From REDI01 sp964586865 (GTDB lineage: Bacteria > Myxococcota_A > UBA796 > GCA-2862545), in the NCBI GenBank assembly GCA_964586865.1, contig CAZPJM010000348.1, forward strand, positions 1-5,212: DNA of 5,212 bases. Reading direction: 5' to 3'. This document shows positions 1-5,212 of the stretch, piece by piece; the first letter of the stretch is position 1, and each line of letters begins with the position of its first letter. Made by a program: the position numbers and the translations under genes. The notes beneath the pieces were generated by a model. It saw nothing but the letters and a program-made list of their open reading frames with translations. It made no database searches and had not been told where the DNA came from.

Positions 1-1900
1 GCGCTTCGTCGAGACCGACGGGGAGCGGATCGGGGTGGCGACCTGGGCCGGGGTGGCCCTCATCGACGCGGAGGGGCGGGTGAGGCGCCCCTCCTCCACC
101 ATGCTCCGCGAGCGGATCTGCTTCGACGGCTCCGGTGCAGCCTGGGGTGCGGGCTACACCGAGGGTCCGGACGGTCGGGTGTGGGAGGGCTTCCGCTGGG
201 GCAAGGACGGCACCGCCACCCCCTGGACCGTCCCGGCGAGGGGGGGCTCGGTGTGCGCCACCGACGAGGCGGGCCGGGTGTGGATGGAGGTCGGTCGGGT
301 GCTGCTGCTCGCCCGCCCGGGAGAGCTGGCGCCCGAGGTGATCGGCCGCACCCCCGTCGACGGGCTCCGCCTGTGGTGGACGCCGGATCGCCGGCTGTGG
401 ATCGGGCTCGACCAGCACCTCTGCGTCATCTCCGAGGAGGGGGCCCGCGCCGGGGCGGACTGGCGGTGTCACGACCTGGCGCCCACCCGCGCCCGCTTCG
501 CCACCGGCCTCGCCCCGCTCCCCGAGGGGCGGGTCCTGGTGTCCACGGATGGCGCCGGCCTGCTGGTCCTGGACGGCGAGCGGGTGGTCCCTCACCCCCG
601 GTCGGACGCAGTGGCGGGCAGTCGGGAGATCCTGGGCCTGTCCGCCTCGCCGTCGGGCGGGATCTGGATCGCCGCGACCGGGCGGGTGGTGCGGGTGTCC
701 GAGGATCTGCGGATCCTGGAGACCCTGGGCCGGTGGCATGGACTCCCCTGGAACGGGGCTGGCGACGTGGTGGAGCTGCCCTCGGGGGAGGTCTTTTTGG
801 CCACGCGGGACGGCGTCTGGCGGGTGCCGGCCGAGGCCCGTGGGCCGGTGGCCGCGCCGCCGCCCACCCGGCTGCTCGGCGTGCGGGTGGACGGGCGGAG
901 CGTGGAGCCGGGCCCACGAATCCCCGTGTCCTCGCCCCCGAACCGGGTCGAGCTGACCTTCGCCGGGCTCTCCTACCGGGATCCGGGCCGGGTGGCCTTC
1001 GAGAGCCGGGTCTCCGGCGGGCCGTGGACCCCCCTGGCGGATGGCCGGCTCACCCTGGCCGATCTCCCCGCGGGCACCCACGCCGTGGCGGTGCGGTCCC
1101 GCCTCGAGGGCGGGGCGTGGACCACCCCCTCGGTGGTGGAGCTGGCCGTGCCGACGCCCTGGTGGCGTCGTCCGTGGGTGGTCGGGCTGGCCCTGGTCAC
1201 GGCCGGGCTGGCCCTGTGGGGGGCGTACCGGGCCAGGGTGTCGTGGCTGCTCGCGCGGGAGCGGGAGCGGGTCCGGCTGGCGATGGACCTGCACGACGAG
1301 CTGGGCAGCGGGCTCGGCGCGATCCGCCTCCTGTCCGGCCTGCTGGAGGGGGACGAGGTCGATGAGGCGGTGCGTCGGACCGTGGCCCGCCGGATCGGCG
1401 AGAACGCCGGCGAGCTGCACGGGGGGCTGCAGGAGCTGGTGGGCTCCCTGCGGCGCGGAGGCACCCGCTTCGGGGCCCTGGCCGATCGGGTGCGGCGGCG
1501 GGCCCGGGACCTCTTTCCCGGCGGCGGCGCCCTGCTCCAGGTCCGGATCCGCGGGCCGGCGGGTCGGGAGGTGCCCCTCGAGACCTGTCGCGAGGTGGAG
1601 CGGGTGGCGGCGGAGGCCCTGCACAACGCCGCCCGCCACGCCCAGGCCGGCCGGGTGGAGCTGGAGCTGGCGCTGGCGGGGGGATGGCTCGAGGTGCGGG
1701 TGGCTGACGATGGCATCGGCTTCGACCCCGACGCCCCACCGGGAGAGGGCCTGGGCCTCGAGGCCATGGCCCTCCGGGCCGCACGCGTGGGGGGTCGGCT
1801 CGACGTGCGCGCTGCGCCCGGCGCGGGCGTGGCCATCGTCCTGCGGGTTCCCCTGCGTCGCCGGGTCGTGGCACCCTGGGGTGGGCAGGGGGCGTCATGA
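1..1900 (+). CDS. Two-component sensor histidine kinase, propeller sensor type (5' end cut by window)
   Basis: Membrane histidine kinase that should autophosphorylate on histidine and pass the phosphate to the regulator encoded next. The frame is open to the left edge (first full codon at base 2). The GTG at 35 is therefore probably internal and the true N-terminus lies outside. Numbering from the codon at base 2, 632 residues are visible. Residues 1 to about 275 carry blade-like repeats (GRVWEGF, RRLWIGLDQHLCVI, GGIWIAATGRVVRV, GEVFLATRDGVWRV) resembling two-component regulator propellers. Residues about 314-383 look like a Y_Y_Y domain. One membrane segment lies near 392-411, followed by a HisKA_3 dimerisation box with phospho-His431 in DLHDELG. 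The HATPase domain has an N box (E538, N542), G1 box DDGIGF (569-574) and G2 box GLGL (583-586). All key kinase residues are present. The sensed signal is unknown; the sensor part is probably periplasmic. Confidence 0.93.
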   Translation, partial: RFVETDGERIGVATWAGVALIDAEGRVRRPSSTMLRERICFDGSGAAWGAGYTEGPDGRVWEGFRWGKDGTATPWTVPARGGSVCATDEAGRVWMEVGRVLLLARPGELAPEVIGRTPVDGLRLWWTPDRRLWIGLDQHLCVISEEGARAGADWRCHDLAPTRARFATGLAPLPEGRVLVSTDGAGLLVLDGERVVPHPRSDAVAGSREILGLSASPSGGIWIAATGRVVRVSEDLRILETLGRWHGLPWNGAGDVVELPSGEVFLATRDGVWRVPAEARGPVAAPPPTRLLGVRVDGRSVEPGPRIPVSSPPNRVELTFAGLSYRDPGRVAFESRVSGGPWTPLADGRLTLADLPAGTHAVAVRSRLEGGAWTTPSVVELAVPTPWWRRPWVVGLALVTAGLALWGAYRARVSWLLARERERVRLAMDLHDELGSGLGAIRLLSGLLEGDEVDEAVRRTVARRIGENAGELHGGLQELVGSLRRGGTRFGALADRVRRRARDLFPGGGALLQVRIRGPAGREVPLETCREVERVAAEALHNAARHAQAGRVELELALAGGWLEVRVADDGIGFDPDAPPGEGLGLEAMALRAARVGGRLDVRAAPGAGVAIVLRVPLRRRVVAPWGGQGAS

Positions 1901-2532
1901 TTCACGTGGCCTCGGTGGAGGACGACCGCAGATACCGGGACTCCCTCGCCCTCCTCTTCGCCCACGCGCCGGACTTCGAGCTGTCGGGCGCCTTCGGCAC
2001 GCCCTCGGGCTTGCTGGCGAGCCTGGCCGCGGGCGCCACCTTCGACGTGGTCCTCATGGATCTGGACCTTCCCGGCATGGATGGGGTGGCCGCCACCCGG
2101 CGGCTCCGGCGCGACCATCCGGACCTGCCCGTCATCGTGCTGACCGCCTTCGACGATCCGCCGAGGATCCTGGCGGCCATCCGGGCCGGCGCCGATGGCT
2201 ACCTCCTCAAGGACGCCACCCGCGGCGAGCTGCTGGACGCGGTCCGCCAGGTCCTGGACGGCGGGGCCCCGCTCACGCCGGGGGTGGCCCGGTCGGTGCT
2301 GGACCTGGTCCGCGCTCCCGAGTCCCGAGCCCCGGCCCCCGACCTCTCCACCCGGGAGCGTCAGGTGCTGGACGCCCTGGTCCGCGGCCTGGCCTACAAG
2401 CAGGTGGCCTCCGAGCTGGAGGTCTCCATCGACACCGTGCGCACCCACGTGCGCGGCTTGTACCGCAAGCTTCAGGTCCACTCGGCCACCGAGGCGGTGA
2501 GCAAGGCGCTGCGCGAGGGGTGGGTGGAGTAG
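1897..2532 (+). CDS. NarL/FixJ-family response regulator (REC + LuxR-type HTH)
   Basis: Cytoplasmic DNA-binding response regulator of 211 residues, the normal length for this family. The receiver domain spans about residues 1-122, with acidic pocket E8, D9 and D10, phospho-acceptor D55 in VVLMD, T83 and K105 (YLLK). A linker of about 25 residues rich in Pro and Ala leads to a LuxR-type helix-turn-helix at about 150-205 (LSTRERQVLDALVRG, then recognition-helix region SIDTVRTHVRGLYRKL). The ATG overlaps the kinase stop as ATGA, and AGGGGG lies 4 bases upstream, so translational coupling is likely. Its partner should be the HisKA_3 kinase just upstream, because this kinase class pairs with NarL/FixJ regulators. 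Target genes cannot be read from the window. Confidence 0.96.
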   Translation: MIHVASVEDDRRYRDSLALLFAHAPDFELSGAFGTPSGLLASLAAGATFDVVLMDLDLPGMDGVAATRRLRRDHPDLPVIVLTAFDDPPRILAAIRAGADGYLLKDATRGELLDAVRQVLDGGAPLTPGVARSVLDLVRAPESRAPAPDLSTRERQVLDALVRGLAYKQVASELEVSIDTVRTHVRGLYRKLQVHSATEAVSKALREGWVE

Positions 2533-2622
2533 GCCCATGGGGCCGCCCCGCCGGAAGGAGGCCATCGCGGTAGAGGGCCCGGGGCGGGGGGACCCGTCTT
2601 TCGCATCGTCCCGAGGGCTCTC

Positions 2623-3393
2623 ATGAACCCGCGCACCATCGAGGCCGCCGGCCGCCCCACCCGGGTGCATCACGTCCCTGGCGAGGGTCCGCCGGTGGTC
2701 CTGCTCCACGGCGCCAGCGGCACCGCCGCCACCTGGGCGCCCACCCTGGGCGCCTGGTCCGCCCATGAGCTCTGGATCCCCGACCTGCCCGGCCGCGGCG
2801 TTCACGCCGAGCCCCTCGACCGGGTCCCGGCGCTGGCCGCCTGGCTGGCCGATGTGATCGTCTGGACCGCCGGACCCGGGGCCACGGTGGTGGGCCACAG
2901 CCTGGGCGGGGCCGTGGGCCTTCAGCTCGCCCTGGAGCGCCCGGAGCTGCTGAGGCGCCTGGTGATGGTCTGCTCGTCGGCCCGGCTGCGCGTGGCCCCC
3001 GCCATCCTGGACCTGGTGGCAGCCACCTCCGCCCGGGTCCCCCTGGACTTCGCCTTCGCCTTCGGCCCCCACACCGCCCGGGCCGTCATCGACCGCTACC
3101 AGGCCGACGCCCGGGGCGTCCCCACCGCCACCGCCCTCGCCGACTGGCGGGCCTGCGACGCCTTCGACCTGCGGGACCAGCTCCACCGGATCCAGGTGGA
3201 CACCCGGGTCGTGTACGGGACCGTCGATCCGCTCATCCCCGAGAAGCACCAGCGTCGGCTGGCGGAGACCCTCCCCCACGCGCGGGCCGTGGCCGTCCCC
3301 GGTGCCGGCCACATGGTCCCGTGGGAGGCGCCCGAGCGCCTGGTGGCGGCGGTGACGATGCCGGACGGGCCCCCCGCGCCACCCCGAGGTTGA
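2623..3393 (+). CDS. Alpha/beta-fold hydrolase
   Basis: Soluble alpha/beta hydrolase of 256 residues, usual for single-domain members. Visible motifs are the oxyanion-loop LLHGASG (H29, G30), a DLPGRG strand-turn (54-59), the nucleophile elbow GHSLGG with Ser93, the acid D202 in YGTVDPLIP, and His230 in GAGHMVPWE. The catalytic triad therefore looks complete. The general pattern is that of the MhpC/PcaD-like group, which includes esterases, enol-lactonases and C-C hydrolases; the substrate cannot be named. No signal peptide is seen. The ATG is supported by GAGGG 5 bases upstream (2613-2617). The gene lies 90 bases after the response regulator and 44 bases before the next gene on the same strand, so read-through from either side is possible. 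The C-terminal tail after about residue 246 is Pro-rich and probably disordered. Confidence 0.92.
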   Translation: MNPRTIEAAGRPTRVHHVPGEGPPVVLLHGASGTAATWAPTLGAWSAHELWIPDLPGRGVHAEPLDRVPALAAWLADVIVWTAGPGATVVGHSLGGAVGLQLALERPELLRRLVMVCSSARLRVAPAILDLVAATSARVPLDFAFAFGPHTARAVIDRYQADARGVPTATALADWRACDAFDLRDQLHRIQVDTRVVYGTVDPLIPEKHQRRLAETLPHARAVAVPGAGHMVPWEAPERLVAAVTMPDGPPAPPRG

Positions 3394-3427
3394 CGGTCGG
3401 GCCCCCTGCCCGCGAGACTCGTGTGGC

Positions 3428-3431
3428 GAGG
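3428..3431 (+). promoter_or_regulatory. Ribosome binding site of the zinc-ribbon/lipobox gene
   Basis: GAGG, 6 bases before the ATG at 3438. It selects this start over the in-frame upstream codon at 3321 (inside the hydrolase gene) and over the internal ATG at 3546, which would remove the zinc ribbon and leave a signal sequence without basic residues. Confidence 0.5.
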
Positions 3432-3437
3432 TCCCCC

Positions 3438-3776
3438 ATGGCTCCTGCCCTCTGTCGCGCCTGCGGCACCGTCGTTCCCGCCGCCACCTGCCCCCACTGC
3501 GGGGCGCCCGCGCCGTCCCGCCCGGTCCCCACCCGGCTCGCGGCCATGGCGGTCCTGGGCCTCGGGCTCACCGGGTGCGCCGATGGGCCCGATGAGGCTG
3601 TCGCGCTCTACGGCGTGCCCGTCATGGACGAGGACGGGGACGGCTACGACAACGAAGTCGACTGCGACGACAACGACGAGACCATCCACCCCGGCGCCGA
3701 GGAGCTCCCCGGCGACGGCGTCGACTCCAACTGCGACGGAGAGGACGACCCGGTGGACGACACCGACGGCGACTGA
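3438..3776 (+). CDS. Small zinc-ribbon/lipobox protein with MopE-type metal-binding tail
   Basis: A 112-residue protein with an unusual make-up. Residues 6-21 form a zinc-ribbon-like C-x2-C-x8-C-x2-C (C6, C9, C18, C21). A Pro-rich linker ends at R33, followed by a short hydrophobic stretch (34-46) that closes in LTGC, a good lipobox with Cys47. LYGVP follows at 57-61. The tail has DEDGDGY (64-70), DCDDND (75-80), HPGAEE (84-89) and NCDG (98-101), the pattern of the 'putative metal-binding motif' family named after MopE and common in Myxococcota. From residue 49 on, 26 of 64 residues are Asp or Glu and none is Lys or Arg, as expected for an exported Ca-binding segment. The ATG is chosen because GAGG lies 6 bases upstream; an earlier in-frame start at 3321 would overlap the hydrolase. 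The function is not known. It converges on the membrane-protein gene of the radical SAM pair. Confidence 0.82.
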   Translation: MAPALCRACGTVVPAATCPHCGAPAPSRPVPTRLAAMAVLGLGLTGCADGPDEAVALYGVPVMDEDGDGYDNEVDCDDNDETIHPGAEELPGDGVDSNCDGEDDPVDDTDGD

Positions 3777-3796
3777 CCCGTATCAGTCCGTGTCGG
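3763..3796. terminator. Inverted repeat at convergent gene ends, possible bidirectional terminator
   Basis: GACTGA (3771-3776) pairs with TCAGTC (3783-3788) around the 6-base loop CCCGTA. An outer stem CCGAC (3763-3767) pairs with GTCGG (3792-3796), separated by a small internal loop (one G-U pair plus two mismatches). Both stop codons of the facing genes sit in the inner stem. There is no T-run on either side, so it is not a classical intrinsic terminator. Facing TGA stops give three pairs for free, but the remaining pairs are extra. Its position is right for stopping transcription from both sides. Confidence 0.3.
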
Positions 3797-4496
3797 CCTC
3801 CTCGGTCCGCGCCCGCATCTCCTGGATGGCCTCGCGGGCGCGACGCTCGTGGCTCCCGGCGATGAGGTCGTCCACATCGGCGTGGACCCGGTGCTCCTGG
3901 TCGTGCTCCCGCAGCCACGCCACCACGTCCTCGAGCCAGCGGGCCTCGTCCGGGCCCAGGCCTTGCCCCAGGGTCAGCACCTCCCAGTCGGTGCCGGCGT
4001 GGGTGGCGGCGAAGGGACGCCCGTCGGTGGCCCAGCGCAGGCGCACCGTCCTCCCCTTGTCGAGCTCCATCCCTATGGCGTCGGCCTCGACGCGGTGGGT
4101 GGTCTCGGCGGGACCGATGCGCTGCCAGGCGATGACCCGGGCCTCGCCCCGCTCGGGCCGGAGGGTGAGGTTGAAGGGCCGGAGGTGGATCCCGGGTCGC
4201 GCGCCGCGGCGGCCCGCGCGGGCGGCCACCGCCAGGATGACGGCGCCCATGACGAGGGCCGCCACGAGCAGGAGGATCAGGGTCGGGATCCCGAGGGTTC
4301 CCATGGCCCATCGGCTGGTCACGGTCGCGACCCAGCCGATCCCCACGACCCCCAGGACCACGCCCGCCACGAGGAAGCGCAGCCGGCGCTGGCGACCGGG
4401 GCTCCGACCCGGCAGGAACCAGCCATCGAGGCGGGTCTCGACGCCGAGCCCCGGTGGTGGGGGCCCGGGCTCGGCGGCGGCGCTCTCCCCGGTCAA
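3783..4496 (-). CDS. Membrane protein with two TM segments and a cytoplasmic PH-like C-terminal domain
   Basis: Hypothetical inner-membrane protein of 237 residues, read from a TTG start. Residues 1-30 are Pro/Gly/Ala-rich, then a basic stretch (GRQRRLR) leads to two hydrophobic segments at about 41-60 and 70-92. The basic AARAGRRGAR follows, so both termini are probably cytoplasmic. Residues about 104-200 form a soluble domain starting RPFNLTLRPERGEARVIAW, a strand-rich pattern resembling bacterial PH-like or DUF2244-like membrane proteins. A charged helical tail follows (about 183-237). The TTG is the best start: it overlaps the radical SAM stop as TTGA, GAGGGGG lies 7 bases upstream, and no ATG or GTG is seen in this frame near the junction. 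The frame stays open far upstream, but there it is a shadow of the SPASM gene. Co-translation with the radical SAM enzyme suggests a shared role. No family is firmly recognised. Confidence 0.78.
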   Translation of the reverse strand: MTGESAAAEPGPPPPGLGVETRLDGWFLPGRSPGRQRRLRFLVAGVVLGVVGIGWVATVTSRWAMGTLGIPTLILLLVAALVMGAVILAVAARAGRRGARPGIHLRPFNLTLRPERGEARVIAWQRIGPAETTHRVEADAIGMELDKGRTVRLRWATDGRPFAATHAGTDWEVLTLGQGLGPDEARWLEDVVAWLREHDQEHRVHADVDDLIAGSHERRAREAIQEMRARTEEADTD

Positions 4497-5212
4497 GCCG
4501 GCGCCCCCTCGAAGTCCGGCAGGGGCTCCTCCACGATGGTGAAGCGCCCGAAGTCGTACGGGTCGCCCCCGGGGGCCTCGACCAGGACCAGCCGCTCCCG
4601 GATCCCCCGCCGCGCCAGGCTCAGCGCCCGGTGGGCGCACAGCGGGTTGTTCCCGCGCCGGCCCATGACGCAGTGGGCGGTGAAGCTGCAGCCGCCCCGG
4701 CACATCTCGGCGTAGTCGCAGGTCCGGCAGAACCCCCAGAGCTCGTCGGTGGTGCGGTCCCGGGCGAAGGCGATCTCGGCGGCGTGGTCCCACAGCTCCT
4801 GGACCGAGAGATCCAGGACGTTGCCCCCCGCGTAGGGCGCGGTGGGCAGGGAGGGGCACCCCTTCAGCGTGCCGTCGGACTCCAGGCCGAGGGTGTGGAT
4901 CCCCGCCTTGCACCCCTGCCAGGCCGTGGCGCTCCGGCCCGGCCGGCTGCGGGCGATCACCTCGTCCGGGCCGTAGTAGCCGACGTTGTTGCCGGCGATG
5001 ATGTTCATGGCGCGGGTGGGGGGCAGCCCGGCCTCCCGCGCCCGCTCCGCCTCCTCGACCTGAAGGCGTGCCAGCAGGGCCACGAGGCCGGGGATCATCC
5101 ATGGCTGGAGGATCCACTCGGGGTGGTCGGCGGCGCGGCCCATGGGCACGGTGAGCTGCCAGCGCCACACCCGGACTCCGGCCTCGCGGAGGACGTCGCG
5201 CAGCTCGGGGAG
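4493..5212 (-). CDS. Radical SAM/SPASM domain enzyme, C-terminal part (5' end cut by window)
   Basis: C-terminal 239 residues of a radical SAM enzyme; the CxxxCxxC S-adenosylmethionine cluster site lies beyond the right edge. The frame is open to base 5212, so the GTG at 5170 is not taken as the start. Numbering from the codon at 5212, VWRWQLTVPMGRA (15-27) looks like a late barrel strand. The SPASM domain follows exactly the canonical C-x12-G-x4-C, gap, C-x2-C-x5-C-x3-C, gap, C plan: C101, G114, C119, C162, C165, C171, C175 and C192. An extra Cys181 lies before the last ligand. Such domains bind two auxiliary Fe-S clusters and are typical of enzymes that modify peptides or proteins (PqqE, anaerobic sulfatase maturase and mycofactocin types). 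KGCPSLP (117-123), GNV (130-132) and GNNVGYYGP (74-82) are further conserved-looking blocks. It overlaps the downstream membrane-protein gene by TTGA. The substrate is not known. Confidence 0.93.
   Translation of the reverse strand, partial: LPELRDVLREAGVRVWRWQLTVPMGRAADHPEWILQPWMIPGLVALLARLQVEEAERAREAGLPPTRAMNIIAGNNVGYYGPDEVIARSRPGRSATAWQGCKAGIHTLGLESDGTLKGCPSLPTAPYAGGNVLDLSVQELWDHAAEIAFARDRTTDELWGFCRTCDYAEMCRGGCSFTAHCVMGRRGNNPLCAHRALSLARRGIRERLVLVEAPGGDPYDFGRFTIVEEPLPDFEGAPA
4504..4510 (-). promoter_or_regulatory. Ribosome binding site supporting a TTG start
   Basis: GAGGGGG on the minus strand, within the last codons of the radical SAM gene, lies 7 bases before the TTG at 4496. It supports the rare TTG as the start of the two-TM membrane protein and implies re-initiation by ribosomes finishing the upstream gene. 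Confidence 0.55.

Noticed and set aside
35..37. GTG at 35 as the true start of the sensor kinase
   Set aside because: The frame is open to the window edge and the upstream codons read like continuing propeller sequence. Such sensors normally have longer N-termini.
2532..2544. Hairpin GGCCC-ATG-GGGCC right after the response regulator stop
   Set aside because: Only five pairs with a three-base loop and no T-run; such palindromes are common by chance at this GC content.
2585..2601. CGGG-GGGA-CCCG followed by TCTTT before the hydrolase, terminator-like
   Set aside because: The four-pair stem and interrupted T-run are too weak to call a terminator.
973..3312. A 779-codon open frame on the minus strand opposite the kinase, regulator and hydrolase
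   Set aside because: It has the low-complexity Gly/Arg/Pro/Ala composition of a shadow frame in GC-rich DNA. The plus-strand genes opposite have clear domains and catalytic motifs.
3321..3437. Earlier in-frame start for the zinc-ribbon/lipobox gene
   Set aside because: It would overlap the hydrolase gene and add a Gly/Arg/Pro-rich segment without motif. The ATG at 3438 has a well-spaced GAGG.
3421..4542. A 373-codon plus-strand frame across the convergent junction
   Set aside because: It is a Ser/Arg/Thr/Pro-rich shadow that crosses both the lipoprotein-like gene and the opposite membrane-protein gene, with no recognisable domain.
4497..5168. Upstream extension of the membrane-protein frame to a 461-codon protein
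   Set aside because: This part is a shadow of the SPASM gene in another frame, rich in Arg, Pro and His. The SPASM frame has the ordered cysteine motif, and the TTG at 4496 with its own ribosome site explains the real start.

Overview
This is a very GC-rich window (well above 70 % G+C by eye, with strong G/C preference at third codon positions). It is densely packed with protein genes, and no RNA gene, insertion sequence or CRISPR array is visible. The base composition suggests a Myxococcota-type (delta-proteobacterial) bacterium. So do the propeller-type sensor kinase, the radical SAM/SPASM enzyme and, above all, the small lipoprotein-like protein with an acidic MopE-type metal-binding motif (DxDGDGY...DCDDxD...PGAxE...NCDG). 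This is an inference from style and not a taxonomic identification.

Plus strand, left to right. A sensor histidine kinase is cut by the left edge: beta-propeller-like sensor, Y_Y_Y-like domain, one membrane segment, HisKA_3 and HATPase domains. It overlaps by ATGA with a NarL/FixJ-type response regulator, and the two form a classical two-component pair. After 90 bases comes a complete alpha/beta-fold hydrolase with an intact Ser-Asp-His triad. After 44 more bases comes a 112-residue protein that joins a CxxC...CxxC zinc ribbon, a short hydrophobic segment ending in a lipobox-like LTGC, an LYGVP motif and an acidic MopE-like tail.

Minus strand, right to left. The C-terminal part of a radical SAM/SPASM enzyme enters from the right edge, with all seven canonical SPASM cysteines present. 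It overlaps by TTGA with a 237-residue protein that has two membrane segments and a cytoplasmic C-terminal domain. That gene ends only 6 bases from the stop of the small lipoprotein-like gene, tail to tail, and both stop codons lie inside an inverted repeat.

The most interesting part is the right half. A SPASM-type radical SAM enzyme, translationally coupled to a membrane protein, faces a small cysteine-containing lipoprotein-like protein with a YGxP motif. This recalls the 'rSAM/lipoprotein' pairs known from Bacteroidota and could be an analogous maturation system. The link rests on proximity and motifs only. The two-component pair may control neighbouring genes, but no operator is visible.
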